From Mycolicibacterium litorale (GTDB lineage Bacteria; Actinomycetota; Actinomycetes; Mycobacteriales; Mycobacteriaceae), in the NCBI RefSeq assembly GCF_014218295.1, contig NZ_AP023287.1:3658001-3722000 (forward strand): a stretch of 64,000 nucleotides of DNA, read 5' to 3'. Every line of letters begins with the position of its first letter. Positions within the stretch are counted from its first letter, which is position 1. This document shows, piece after piece, positions 40,201 to 48,423 of the stretch. The notes beneath the pieces were generated by a model, which did no database searches, was not told the origin of the DNA, and was given only the letters and a program-made list of their open reading frames with translations. Made by a program: the position numbers and the translations under genes.

Positions 40201-43200
40201 CCAGGGCGTCGGGCACCACGGTCAGGGTCGGCGCCAGGGGTGCGCCGAACGTCGCGGTGACACCGGTGTGGTCGGCGACCAGCTCCGGATCCCAGGTGAC
40301 GGTGGCGGTCGCGGTGCCGTCGTGAACCGGAGGAAGGCCCGACGGACCTTCTTCCACGCCGGCGGCGATCGCCAGCACCGACCGCATCGCGGTGGCGGCG
40401 TCCTCGGTGGTGACCAGCGGCGCACCGCCGGTGCGGACGACGTCGGTGAGGGTGAAGCGGATCTCGATCCACGTGCCGGACAACGGGACGCTCAGCGTCA
40501 CGTGCTGGTCGTCGGCCACCTCGAGCCGGGCGCCGGTGGACGCGTGGGTGGCCGTGCGGCCCTGGTCGCGGACCTGCCACTCGGCGGGGGCCGCGATGCG
40601 GTGCACGGGGTTGACCGCCGTGCGGCCGGCCCACAGCACGTCGTGCGCGTCGAGCACCACCGCCAGCGGACCGTCCACGTCGGTGCGGCCCTGGCGGCGG
40701 CTGGTCACCGGCTGCGGATCGCCGTCACGCGCCAGCACCTCGTCGACCGCGGCCCGCTCGAAGCGGTCGAGCAGCTCGCCGACGGGCTCGTCGACACGGG
40801 TGATACCCGCGACGGCGGCGGTGCCGGGGATGATGCAGACCTGGTCGGCGGTGTAGCGGGCGTCGTGGGCCTGCCACAGCGAATCGCTGCGCCACCAGCG
40901 GCGCACGTCCTTGTCGATGACCGGGACGAAGTTGACCGGCTTGCCCGGCGTCTTGCACAGCTGGACGAAGAACGGCACGTCGGCCGGGTGCAGTTGGACG
41001 GTCTCGGCGTCGGGGTAGCGGTTCACCAGTTCGGTGATCGCGGCCTCGGGGTTCTCGAGCAGCGCTTCGTCGGTGAACAGGGTCTCGATCGGCCCGTGGT
41101 CGCGCGGATGCAGCCGGGCCTCGGCCCGCTTGAGCATCTGCTCGAACCGGTCGCGCCAGGTGATGTCCAGCCACGGCGAGTCGCCCTTGCGGGTGTCGGC
41201 GGTGCTGTCGCCGTCGCCGATCGACAGCTCGACGAAGCGGCGCACCCACTGCAGGTACGTCATGTCCTCGACGTCGCCGAAGTACGGCTTGGCCGTGGCG
41301 GCCATCGCGGCGATGATCTCGTCGCGGCGGGCGGCGACGGCGTCGGCGTCACCGGCGACGTCGTCGAGCAGGCGGCCGCAGCGTGACGCGGCGTTGTCGA
41401 TCTCGTGGATGTCGGCGCCGAGCTGGCTGCGCCCGGAGGCCATCCCGCCCTGCGCCTTGCCGGCACCGACCCACTGATCGGTGCCCTTGGTGTCGACCAG
41501 CAGCTGCTTGACCGCGGGCGAGGTGGTGGCCTCCAGGGTGGCCATCGCCGCGGTGCCGACCAGGATGCCGTCGACCGGCATCACCGGGAAACCGTAGGAC
41601 TGCGACCAGCGGCCGGACAGGTACTCGGCCGCCCGCTCCGGGGTGCCGATGCCGCCACCGACGCAGATCGTGATGTTGGCCCGTGACCGCAGCTCGGAGT
41701 ACGTGGTGAGCAGCAGGTCGTCGAGGTCCTCCCACGAGTGGTGGCCACCGGCGCGGCCGCCCTCGATGTGGACGATGACCGGCTTGGTGGGCACCTCCGC
41801 GGCGATCCGGATGACCGAGCGGATCTGCTCGACCGTGCCCGGCTTGAACACCACGTGGCTGATGCCGATGCCGTTCAGCTCGTCGATGAGGTCGACGGCC
41901 TCTTCGAGGTCGGGGATGCCCGCGGTGACGACGACGCCGTCGATGGGGGCGCCGGACTGGCGCGCCTTCTGCACCAGCCGCTTGCCACCGAGCTGCAGCT
42001 TCCACAGGTACGGGTCGAGGAACAGCGAGTTGAACTGGATCGCCCGGCCGGGTTCGAGGAGCTCGGTCAGTTCGGCGATGCGGTTGGTGAAGATCTCTTC
42101 GGTCACCTGGCCGCCGCCGGCGAGCTCCGCCCAGTGACCGGCGTTGGCGGCGGCGGCGACGATCTTGGCGTCGACGGTCGTCGGCGTCATCCCGGCCAGC
42201 AGGATCGGTGAGCGACCGGTCAGGCGGGTGAACTTGGTTGACAGCTTCACCGAACCGTCGGGCAGGCGCACGGCGGTCGGGGTGTAGCTCGACCACGGGC
42301 GGGCCACCTCCGGTACGGCGCCGACGGTGAAGAGGTTGCGCTGGCCACCGCGGGTGGCGGCGGGCACGATGCCAACCCCGAGTCCGCGGATCACCGGGGC
42401 GGTCAGCCGGGTCAGGATGTCGCCCGGCCCCAGGTCCAAGATCCAGCGGGCGCCGGCGTCGTGGAGTTCGGTGACCTCGTCGACCCAGTCGACCTGGCTG
42501 ACGAGGATGGCCTCGGTCATCTGACGGGCCAGCGTGACGTCCAGGCCGACCACCTCGGCCCAGCGGCCGACGATGTCGATGCCGTCGGCCAGGCGCGGGG
42601 TGTGGAAGCCGACCTCGACCTGGACAGGATCGAAGGCCGGGGCGAACACCGCGCCGCCGCGCAGCTTGTTCTTGCGCTCGGCCTCTTCCCTCTCGGCGAT
42701 CTGCTTGCAGTACAGCTCGAAACGCGACAGCTGCTCGGGGGTCCCGGTGATCACGACCGAGCGACGGCCGTTGCGGATCGACAGCACCGGCGGCAGCACG
42801 GTGCGCACGTCGGAGGAGAACTCCTCGAGCAGTTCGTAGATGCGCTCGGGGTCGGCGTTGGTGACCGAGACCATCGGTGGGCGGTCCCCGAGCACCGTGA
42901 TGCCGCGGCGACGGGCGACCAGCGTGCCCGCGGCGCCGATCAGCTGCGCCAGTGCGAGCAGCTCGACGTCGTTGGCGCCCTTGGCGGCCAGCGCCTCGAC
43001 GGCCAGGACACCCTGCGAGTGGCCGGCCGTCGCGACAGGCGGATTCTCGAACAGGTTCATGCCCTGGCGCGCCAGTGCGCGCACCGCGGCGATCTGGGTC
43101 AGCAGCACGCCCGGCACGGACACCGCGGCGGAGGTCAGCTGCTTGGCGGTCGGGACCGGCTCCTCGGCGGCCAGCGCGCGCACCCAGCGCAGCGGTTCGA

Positions 43201-43465
43201 AGCCGATCGGGCGGACGACGACCAGTTCCTTGGCCACCGGCTCCAGCAGCAGTTCGGCCTCACCGGCGAGTGTGGCCAGTTCCGATTCGATGCCCGTCGA
43301 GGACACCAGTTCCTCGAGTGTCTCCAGCCATGCACTGCCCTGCCCACCGAAGGCGACCGCGAACGGCTCACCCGCAGTCAGGCGATCCACAAGTGCATGG
43401 GTGGACCTGGCCCCGGACTCGTCGTCCCAACCGGTGGACACCCTGTCATGCTCGTAGATCGTCAC
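34241..43465 (-). CDS. fas: Type I fatty acid synthase (FAS-I)
   Basis: A single 3074-residue multifunctional enzyme (Rv2524c is 3069) that makes C16-C26 acyl-CoAs for phospholipids and mycolate precursors. Domains in order: acetyltransferase (GHSQG near residue 148), enoyl reductase (ILLAGMTPTTVDAK near 423), MaoC-type dehydratase (GDHNPIHTD near 1230), malonyl/palmitoyl transferase (GHSVGEYTA near 1437), acyl carrier (GASSRRNQMLVDLG near 1810, Ser carries the pantetheine), ketoreductase (VVTGASKGSIAAAV near 2125), ketosynthase (GACATAAVS near 2722; TGHSKGG near 2917). All key motifs are intact. The start is GTG 43465. The Ala/Pro/Glu-rich linker at about residues 1730-1780 precedes the carrier domain. 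Confidence 0.98.
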   Translation of the reverse strand: MTIYEHDRVSTGWDDESGARSTHALVDRLTAGEPFAVAFGGQGSAWLETLEELVSSTGIESELATLAGEAELLLEPVAKELVVVRPIGFEPLRWVRALAAEEPVPTAKQLTSAAVSVPGVLLTQIAAVRALARQGMNLFENPPVATAGHSQGVLAVEALAAKGANDVELLALAQLIGAAGTLVARRRGITVLGDRPPMVSVTNADPERIYELLEEFSSDVRTVLPPVLSIRNGRRSVVITGTPEQLSRFELYCKQIAEREEAERKNKLRGGAVFAPAFDPVQVEVGFHTPRLADGIDIVGRWAEVVGLDVTLARQMTEAILVSQVDWVDEVTELHDAGARWILDLGPGDILTRLTAPVIRGLGVGIVPAATRGGQRNLFTVGAVPEVARPWSSYTPTAVRLPDGSVKLSTKFTRLTGRSPILLAGMTPTTVDAKIVAAAANAGHWAELAGGGQVTEEIFTNRIAELTELLEPGRAIQFNSLFLDPYLWKLQLGGKRLVQKARQSGAPIDGVVVTAGIPDLEEAVDLIDELNGIGISHVVFKPGTVEQIRSVIRIAAEVPTKPVIVHIEGGRAGGHHSWEDLDDLLLTTYSELRSRANITICVGGGIGTPERAAEYLSGRWSQSYGFPVMPVDGILVGTAAMATLEATTSPAVKQLLVDTKGTDQWVGAGKAQGGMASGRSQLGADIHEIDNAASRCGRLLDDVAGDADAVAARRDEIIAAMAATAKPYFGDVEDMTYLQWVRRFVELSIGDGDSTADTRKGDSPWLDITWRDRFEQMLKRAEARLHPRDHGPIETLFTDEALLENPEAAITELVNRYPDAETVQLHPADVPFFVQLCKTPGKPVNFVPVIDKDVRRWWRSDSLWQAHDARYTADQVCIIPGTAAVAGITRVDEPVGELLDRFERAAVDEVLARDGDPQPVTSRRQGRTDVDGPLAVVLDAHDVLWAGRTAVNPVHRIAAPAEWQVRDQGRTATHASTGARLEVADDQHVTLSVPLSGTWIEIRFTLTDVVRTGGAPLVTTEDAATAMRSVLAIAAGVEEGPSGLPPVHDGTATATVTWDPELVADHTGVTATFGAPLAPTLTVVPDALVGRCWPAVFAAIGSAVTDTGFPVVEGLLSLVHLDHGAQLVAALPEDRADLTVTATAGTATDTEVGRVVPVSVTVTDAVGTLLATLEERFAIRGRTGAAELSDPVRAGGAISDNATDTPRRRRRDVTVGAPVDMRPFAVVSGDHNPIHTDRAAALLAGLESPIVHGMWLSAAAQHVVTATDGRAVPPARLVGWTARFLGMVLPGDEIDFRVDRVGIDVGAEVLEVTAKVGTDLVMSATARLAAPKTVYAFPGQGIQHKGMGMEVRARSKAARKVWDSADKFTRETLGFSVLHVVRDNPTSLIASGVHYQHPEGVLYLTQFTQVAMATVAAAQVAEMREQGAFVEGAIACGHSVGEYTALACVSGVYELEALLEVVFHRGSKMHDIVPRDELGRSNYRLAAIRPSQIDLDDADVKEFVAEIAVRTGEFLEIVNFNLRGSQYAIAGTVRGLEALEEEIERRREISGGKRSFILVPGIDVPFHSSVLRVGVADFRRSLERVMPRDQDPDLIVGRYIPNLVPRPFTLDRDFIQEIRDLVPAEPLDEILADYDTWRNEKPRELCRKIVIELLAWQFASPVRWIETQDLLFIEEAAGGLGVERFVEIGVKSAPTVAGLATNTLKLPEYSHSTVEVLNTERDAAVLFATDTDPEPEPEEAAPVAEATPAAAPAEAAPSAPAAPAAPSGGPRPDDLTFDAADATVALIALSAKMRLDQIEALDSIETITDGASSRRNQMLVDLGSELNLGAIDGAAEADLGALKGQVTKLARTYKPFGPVLTDAINDQLRTVLGPSGKRPAYIAERVGKAWELGAGWAKHVTVEVALGTREGSSVRGGSLGGLHEGALADAATVDKVIDAAVAAVAARKGVAVSLPSAGGGGGGVVDSAALGEFAEKVTGPDGVLANAARLVLGQLGLDAPVTVPQSATDAELIDLVTAELGSDWPRLVAPAFDARKAVVFDDRWASAREDLVKIWLADEDDIDRDWPRLSERFEGAGHVVATQANWWQGKALAAGRNVHASLFGRIAAGAENPGKGRYSDEVAVVTGASKGSIAAAVVGQLLDGGASVIATTSRLDDTRLEFYKALYRDNARYGAKLWVVPANMASYSDIDALVSWVGTEQTESLGPQSIHLKDAQTPTLLFPFAAPRVAGDMSEVGARAEMEMKVLLWAVQRLIGGLSSIGAERDIASRLHVVLPGSPNRGMFGGDGAYGEAKSALDALVTRWHAESSWAQRVSLAHALIGWTKGTGLMGHNDAVAGAVEEAGVTTYTTAEMASMLLSLCDVESKVAAAREPIQADLTGGLGDVQLDMAALAAKAREEMAGGAADEDADAPAPGTIAALPSPPRGFSPAPAPEWADLDVDPADLVVIVGGAELGPYGSSRTRYEMEVDNELSAAGVLELAWTTGMIKWEDDPKPGWYDTASGDLVPEEELVERYHDEVVRRCGIREFVDDGAIDPDHASPLLVSVFLDKDFTFVVSSEEEARAFVEVDPEHTVVRPVPDSGDWQVTRKAGTEVRVPRKTKLSRTVGAQIPTGFDPTVWGITPDMANSIDRVALWNIVATVDAFLSAGFTPTELMRWVHPSLVASTQGTGMGGMTSMQTMYHGNLLGRSKPNDILQEVLPNVVAAHVVQSYIGSYGAMIHPVGACATAAVSVEEGMDKIRLGKAEFVVAGGFDDMTLEAVIGFGDMAATADTAMMRAKGISDGKFSRANDRRRLGFVEAQGGGTILLARGDLALKMGLPVLAVVGYAQSFADGVHTSIPAPGLGALGAGRGGKDSVLARSLAKLGVGADDISVIYKHDTSTLANDPNETELHERLADSMGRSEGAPLFIVSQKTLTGHSKGGAAVFQMMGLCQVLRDGVIPPNRSLDCVDDEMATSGHFVWPRETLRMGEKFPLKAGLVTSLGFGHVSGLIALVHPQAFLATLDPEQREDYARRAEQRALAGQRRLASAIAGGRPMYERPADRRFSHDAPEKRQEAAMLLDAASRLGDGDVYVR

Positions 43466-43696
43466 GTCTCGTTATCTCCTCGGTGGTGCTCTCGCGCTCG
43501 CGTGCATCGCTCGCGGACGTCGGTGTGTCGGGTGGTCGTCTCCGGCGCGGCCCGCGCCTCTCTGCTGCGGGCCGACGGCGATTCGGCGTCGAATCCGGCC
43601 GGTGCCGTCGCGTGCGGACATCGATTCCGTCCGCGGGGAGACAAGCCAGCCCCACTAAGAGTGTCATAAGAGGAGGGCGCTCCCGGGGGAGCGAAA

Positions 43697-43845
43697 CGGT
43701 TACTGGCGAGTTCTACGCACGGGTAACCCGCACTTGGGTAACACCCTGTTCAGAGGCCGCGCCCGGCTTCCCGGACAAACGTCCTGTTGGCAGGTGGTTA
43801 CGGTCGAGTAGCTATAACTCCCCTGATCACGGCAGCATTGTTACC
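43697..43845. promoter_or_regulatory. Cluster of five GGTAAC/GTTACC elements upstream of fas
   Basis: GGTTAC at 43698 and 43796, GGTAACC at 43722, GGTAAC at 43737 and GTTACC at 43840. Together they form several inverted pairs within 150 bp, 230-380 bp before the fas start. A TetR-type regulator, FasR, is known to bind inverted repeats in mycobacterial fas promoters; whether these are its sites here is inferred. Confidence 0.5.
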
Positions 43846-43966
43846 AAATCGTTATATGCAATTTCACTCACACGAACGGCGAGGTCAGAGCCAGTGACGG
43901 GTCGACGACACCGCCTGATCCGTCCAGTCGACCACCCGATCGCGGCGCCAGAGTTTGCTGTGTTTA

Positions 43967-43982
43967 CTTACTGATCGGTAAG
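43967..43982. promoter_or_regulatory. TetR-type palindrome without an adjacent target gene
   Basis: CTTACTGATCGGTAAG matches its reverse complement at 14 of 16 positions, the classic form of a TetR-family operator. No TetR gene or clear open frame flanks it. Confidence 0.5.
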
Positions 43983-44393
43983 GTTTCTCGCTCCACTCAC
44001 CGCATCCCGGCCGCAGGCTCGTGGCCGACGTCCATGCCGACGCTCGCGACCCGCCATTCGTCGATTCCGACCTGGTGCGGTGCACGGCGGGGTGGGACAC
44101 CCGGCCGGGCGAACCCCGGTCGTGTTGCCGCACGGAGGTGACCCACCGCGGCGACGTGCGGTTCCCCGCCGCGCTCGGCGTGCTGCGCTCGGCCCATCCG
44201 GCCATCCAGCCAATCGGCGACGTCGACCTTCCGAACTGGTCGCACCAGACATCTCGGCCCCGCGCCGGTCCAGATCCCGCGCCTCGGGCAACCGGCTCGG
44301 CTGGCCGAGCAGCCATGCGCGCCCCGGGCGGCGGTCAGGGACATGCCGAATAGCTCGATGGCGCCGGGCGCGCGGATGTCGCCGGCGTAGACC

Positions 44394-45134
44394 TCAGTTT
44401 CGCTCGTGCACCGCGTGCGGCGCCGGCCGACCGCTTCCGTCGGCGCTCTCCTCGCCACACCACGACGCCATCTGCGCGTGCAGGGCGTCGTCGAGGTGGC
44501 GCGCGACGAGTCGGTTCGCCAGCTCGCGGTAGTCCTGCACCACGCGGTGCATCTCCAGCGGATCGGGTGTCTGGTCGGACCCGAACCGCGCCTCCATGCA
44601 CTCCTGCAGGGCGTCGGCCACCACGCCGGCCAACGTGTCGACGTCGCGGCGGGTCGAGGCCACGATGCGCAGAATGGCCCTGATGTAGAGCATCGGGTCG
44701 GGGGCACGGCCGACGATCTCGGCGATCGTCGGATCTACGAAGACCACCCGTCCGTCGACGATCTCGGCCAGCCCGTAGGCGACGAGCTGACCTGCCTCGT
44801 CGCCGGCGGTGTCGATGTCGAGCGCCCGCGCCGTCGGCGGATCGTCGTCACGTCCGGCTTCGGCGGCGAACAGCGAACGCTGCAAGCCGAGGATGTCGGC
44901 CAGGTCGGCACCGGCTCGCATGCTCGCGAAGAACTCCGCGATGTGCGCCGAGCTGAACCCTCTGCGCAGCAGCTGGTTGATCGTGTCGAGCTGGGCGAGG
45001 TGATAGGCGTTGTAGAAAGCCGAGCGGCCCTGACGGCGCGGCGGGTCGAGCAGTCCGCGTTCCCGGTACGCGCGGATGTTGCGAGTACTGACCCCCGAGA
45101 TTCGCGCCAACTCGTTCAGCCGGTACTCGATCAC
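44394..45134 (-). CDS. MerR-family transcriptional regulator
   Basis: A 246-residue regulator with an N-terminal MerR winged helix (YRLNELARISGVSTRNIRAY, then RERGLLDPPRRQGRSAFYN) and a dimerisation helix, followed by a long C-terminal ligand domain that I do not recognise. No cysteine cluster is present, so metal sensing is unlikely; a small-molecule or drug sensor is more probable. The GTG at 45134 has AGGAG seven bases upstream; another GTG at 45140 would leave only one base. It is divergent from the MFS transporter, 318 bp away, and probably controls it. Confidence 0.85.
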   Translation of the reverse strand: MIEYRLNELARISGVSTRNIRAYRERGLLDPPRRQGRSAFYNAYHLAQLDTINQLLRRGFSSAHIAEFFASMRAGADLADILGLQRSLFAAEAGRDDDPPTARALDIDTAGDEAGQLVAYGLAEIVDGRVVFVDPTIAEIVGRAPDPMLYIRAILRIVASTRRDVDTLAGVVADALQECMEARFGSDQTPDPLEMHRVVQDYRELANRLVARHLDDALHAQMASWCGEESADGSGRPAPHAVHERN

Positions 45135-45187
45135 GTTCACGCTCCTCTCACGCGCGAGTCGTGCTTCGAACCGCGGCACAATTCACT

Positions 45188-45200
45188 GTACCCGCGGTAC
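45188..45200. promoter_or_regulatory. Candidate MerR-regulator operator
   Basis: GTACC-CGC-GGTAC is a perfect inverted repeat 54 bp before the MerR-type gene, in the gap shared with the MFS gene. MerR proteins usually bind dyads inside a long promoter spacer. No clear -35/-10 pair was identified around it. Confidence 0.4.
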
Positions 45201-45452
45201 GGCGAAACGAGCGAAGTCGGGCGCAGTTACGGCTACATTCCGCGGCAACGCCCCCATGGCCAGTGAGCTGGAACAACATCGCACCCCATTCGCAACATTG
45301 AACACTTGTGTGCGTTTTCAGCCAACTATCAGGCGGTAGCCGCCGGTCACCGCCATGGCGCCGCAGCGAATGTCACAGCCGGGGAGGTCGTCAACGGCAA
45401 CCCTCATGCGACACCATGGAAACCATCCCCGACCGTCGACGAGAGGACCCGT

Positions 45453-46733
45453 GTGCGCCCCTGGATCGTGTGGGCCACCGGACTCCTGGCCTACATCGTC
45501 GCGGTGATGGACCGCACGACGCTGGGGGTTTCCGGTCTCGACGCCGGTGAGCGCTTCTCTGCCACTCCCAGCGTGCTGGCCACGTTCGTCGTCCTGCAGG
45601 TCGTGGTGTACGCCGCCGCACAGGTGCCCGCCGGGCTCCTGCTGGACCGGTTCGGTTCGAAGGCGCTCATCGTCTCCGGTGCCGCGCTGATGGCGTCCGG
45701 TCAGCTGACGTTGGCGGTCAGTGAATCGCTGCCGGCCGCCATCGCAGCGAGGGCGGTGCTGGGTCTCGGTGACGCGCTGACGTTCATCTCGGTCCTGCGG
45801 CTGGTGCCGCACTGGTTCCCCACCAAGCAGGTTCCCCTGGTCACCCAGCTGACGGGGATCTGCGGGCAGCTCGGTCAGGTGCTGTCGGCAGTGCCGTTCC
45901 TGGCGATCCTCGGCTTCGCCGGATGGACGGTGGCCTACACGTCCGTGGCCGCCTTCGGTGTCGTGTCCTTGCTGCTGACACTCGTACTCGTCAAGGACAC
46001 CCCCACGGGCCGCCACGTGCCGGAGTCGACGTCCTCGGTCCGGGACACGCTGCGCAGCGTGAAGACGGTGTGGCTGCGGCCCGGGACCCGGCTCGGGTTC
46101 TTCACCCACATGGGCACGCAGTTCTCGGTGACGGTCTTCGCGCTGATGTGGGGACTTCCGTATCTGACCGTGGCGCAGGGCCTGTCGACGTCGGCGGCAG
46201 GCTCCCTGCTGTCGGTCTCGGTGGTCGTGGCCATCGCCGCCGGTGTGGTCATCGGCATCCTCACCGGTAGGCATCCGCACCGCAGATCGTGGCTCGTGCT
46301 GGGGATCATCGGCTCGAACGCACTCGTCTGGACGGTGGTGCTCGCACTGCCCGGACCCGCGCCACTGTGGTTGTTGGTGACCCTGGTGGTCGTCATCTCG
46401 GTCGGCGGGCCCGGATCGATGGTCGGATTCGACTTCGCCCGCACCTTCAACCCCAGCGCCACCCTCGGCACCGCGCAGGGCATGGTGAACATGGGCGGAT
46501 TCCTCGCCTCACTGCTCGTGATGCAGGCGATGGGCCAGATCCTCGACGCCGCGGGCGGCTATTCGTTCGACACGTTCCGGTGGGCGTGGACCGCCCAGTA
46601 CGCGGTGTGGACGCTGGCCACCATCGGCATCCTCATCACACGGCGCAAGGCGCGGCGGGTGATGCGGCAAGAGCAGGAGCGCATGCTGCTCGAGAGCTTC
46701 GACGCCCGCCTGAGCCCAGGCGAGGAACGCTAG
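45453..46733 (+). CDS. MFS transporter
   Basis: A 426-residue major facilitator with about twelve helices, starting VRPWIVWATGLLAYIVAVMD. The loop between helices 2 and 3 has GLLLDRFGSKALIVSG, the expected Gly-x-x-x-Asp-Arg-x-Gly motif. The GTG at 45453 is chosen because GAGAGGA sits five bases before it; a longer frame opens at 45306 but adds a hydrophilic stretch unlike the family. It is divergent from the MerR regulator, so an inducible exporter or uptake system is likely. Substrate unknown. Its TAG stop lies in the palindrome CTAG shared with the convergent gene. Confidence 0.85.
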   Translation: MRPWIVWATGLLAYIVAVMDRTTLGVSGLDAGERFSATPSVLATFVVLQVVVYAAAQVPAGLLLDRFGSKALIVSGAALMASGQLTLAVSESLPAAIAARAVLGLGDALTFISVLRLVPHWFPTKQVPLVTQLTGICGQLGQVLSAVPFLAILGFAGWTVAYTSVAAFGVVSLLLTLVLVKDTPTGRHVPESTSSVRDTLRSVKTVWLRPGTRLGFFTHMGTQFSVTVFALMWGLPYLTVAQGLSTSAAGSLLSVSVVVAIAAGVVIGILTGRHPHRRSWLVLGIIGSNALVWTVVLALPGPAPLWLLVTLVVVISVGGPGSMVGFDFARTFNPSATLGTAQGMVNMGGFLASLLVMQAMGQILDAAGGYSFDTFRWAWTAQYAVWTLATIGILITRRKARRVMRQEQERMLLESFDARLSPGEER

Positions 46734-47149
46734 CGCTTACGGGCGGATTCGCGCCGGTTCGCCTTCTTGATCGCCTCGACCAGTTCGTCCTTGGTCATGG
46801 TGGAACGGCCGGAGATGTCCAGGCGCCGGGCCACCTCCACCAGGTGCTTCTTCGACGCGTTCGCGTTCACACCTTCCGCGGAGTCCCCCTTGGCGTTGGG
46901 GCCGCCGCTCTTGGCCCGACTGTCCGACGGACCCTTCTTGCCCTTCGGCTCCCAGTGGTCGCCGACCTTCTCATAGCTGTGCTTGAGTGCGCTGTACGCC
47001 ACCCGGTGCGCCCGTTCGCCTTCGCCGTACTCCTCGGCCGCGGAGTCGTGGGCCTTGGCGAAGGTGCGCTGGGCCTTCTCATCGGACTTCTTCAGGGTGC
47101 TGGGCAACTCACTCTTCTTGGCCTGACCGCTCTTCGTGGTCTTCGGCAT
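46730..47149 (-). CDS. ChaB-like and Rho_N/SAP-type small protein
   Basis: A 139-residue very basic and acidic protein. Residues about 10-60 fit the ChaB fold (ELPSTLKKSDEKAQRTFAKA, then HDSAAEEYGEGERAHRVAYS). A Lys/Gly-rich linker follows, and the C-terminal helices KHLVEVARRLDISGRSTMTK and DELVEAIKKANRR match the Rho-termination N-domain/SAP-like fold that binds nucleic acid. Such proteins are often stress-related; role unknown. GGGAGG precedes the ATG at 47149. Its stop overlaps the MFS stop by four bases. Confidence 0.8.
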   Translation of the reverse strand: MPKTTKSGQAKKSELPSTLKKSDEKAQRTFAKAHDSAAEEYGEGERAHRVAYSALKHSYEKVGDHWEPKGKKGPSDSRAKSGGPNAKGDSAEGVNANASKKHLVEVARRLDISGRSTMTKDELVEAIKKANRRESARKR

Positions 47150-47171
47150 CGTGGCCTCCCGTGTCTGTCGA

Positions 47172-48380
47172 CTACTCCGGGCGAGATACCCCTGCGTCCG
47201 GGCCGGCAAACCGCTGCACCAGCCAGGCCCGGACCGCGACCGTGAGCACCGGGGCGGCGGTCACGACCAGCAGACACCACGCCATCGGCATCCCCGCCGC
47301 GGCCACCAGCACCGCCACGCTCAGCACCGCGGTGCACACCACGGTCGACGACACCGCCGTCCGCACCCGGTCACCGGTGAGCAGGACGCGCGACACCGCC
47401 ACCAGAACGACGTACACGCCGACCGGCACGGCGACCGACGCCACGGTGCCGGTCGCGCCGAGTTCGGAGCGGTGCTCGATGTAGTAGGCCGCGGTGTGCA
47501 GGCCGGCTCCGGTGGCGACGATGGCGCCGAACACCGGGATGTGCAGGTACCCGAACGTGAACGAGCGGTCCCGGCGCTCGTGCAGCAGCGGCCCGAACGG
47601 CGCGGCGAAGTAGACCCACCACATCCCGAAGGTCAGCGCCGTACCGGCCACCGCGACGAGCACGGTGTCGGTCGACCACCCCAGCGCCTCGACGGCGGCG
47701 GTCAAGGATGCCACCGTGCCGACCACGCCCTCCCCCAGCGCGATGATCGCCAGCAGCCCGTACCGCTCGGCGATGTGGTGGGCATGCCACGGCGTACCGC
47801 CCATCCGCCGCTCGGCCAGCAGCGGACCCGACATCTCGATCAGGGCGAGCACCGCAGCGATCACCAGGCTGACGGTCACCGCCGTGTCCACGAAGATCGA
47901 CGCGATCCAGCCGACCTGGGCGACAGCCACCGCGGTGGCATAGGTCAGGCATGCGGTGCGCCGGGGCGGATCCTGGTACGCCGCGCGTAACCACTGGGCC
48001 ACCAATGCGATTCGCATCACGACGTAGCCCGCCACGACGATCCGGTTGTCGAGGTGCCCGCCGCGGTCGATGGACGCCGTCAGCTGCGGGAGCCCAAGCG
48101 CCAGGATGAGCACCCCGACCATCTGGATCATCGTGGTCAACCGGTACGCCCAGTCGTCGGTGTCGTACGCCGAGGCGAACCAGCTGAAGTTGATCCACGC
48201 CCAGCTGACGGCGAAGGTGGCGAAGCAGAATCCGGCCAGCGCACCGGCCAGGTGTCCCTCGGCGAGCAGGTGGGCGAACTGCGACGCGGCCACCCCGAAC
48301 GCCACCACGAACGTCAGATCGAACAGCAGCTCGAGCGGTGTCGCGACGCGGTGTTCCTCGTGCGGGTCCCGCCCCTGCAT
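47172..48380 (-). CDS. Low temperature requirement protein A (LtrA) family membrane protein
   Basis: A protein of about 402 residues with ten or more hydrophobic helices. The family signature TPLELLFDLTFVVAFGVAA stands near the N-terminus, and FATFAVSWAWINFSWFASAYD and the RYGLLAIIALGEGVVG segment follow. LtrA was first found in Listeria as needed for growth in the cold; the molecular function is not known. ATG 48380 is used; a GTG at 48413 is an alternative. It ends 23 bp from the ChaB-like gene. Confidence 0.85.
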   Translation of the reverse strand: MQGRDPHEEHRVATPLELLFDLTFVVAFGVAASQFAHLLAEGHLAGALAGFCFATFAVSWAWINFSWFASAYDTDDWAYRLTTMIQMVGVLILALGLPQLTASIDRGGHLDNRIVVAGYVVMRIALVAQWLRAAYQDPPRRTACLTYATAVAVAQVGWIASIFVDTAVTVSLVIAAVLALIEMSGPLLAERRMGGTPWHAHHIAERYGLLAIIALGEGVVGTVASLTAAVEALGWSTDTVLVAVAGTALTFGMWWVYFAAPFGPLLHERRDRSFTFGYLHIPVFGAIVATGAGLHTAAYYIEHRSELGATGTVASVAVPVGVYVVLVAVSRVLLTGDRVRTAVSSTVVCTAVLSVAVLVAAAGMPMAWCLLVVTAAPVLTVAVRAWLVQRFAGPDAGVSRPE

Positions 48381-48423
48381 GGGGCGAACGCCCCTTCGAC
48401 CGTGCGTCAGCACGGGTCGATCG

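Larger units (their letters stand above)
43466..44393. other. 928-bp stretch without a supportable gene, upstream of fas
   Basis: Contains the fas regulatory region (43466-43860) and a further 400 bp up to the MerR gene. Several long frames exist between 43885 and 44390 on both strands, but none has a start with a ribosome-binding site, a recognisable domain or a natural composition. It could hold the decayed remains of a gene. The two clear signals in it are annotated separately. Confidence 0.6.

Noticed and set aside
39434..41386. Open frame of 650 codons antisense to fas
   Set aside because: Same kind of shadow frame; no motif and no initiation signal.
44021..44353. Open frame of 110 codons before the MerR gene
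   Set aside because: No ribosome-binding site, no recognisable domain, and competing frames on the other strand look no better. Kept only as a geneless stretch.
46730..46733. CTAG shared by two convergent stop codons
   Set aside because: Real, but a simple consequence of close convergent packing; not worth a separate finding.
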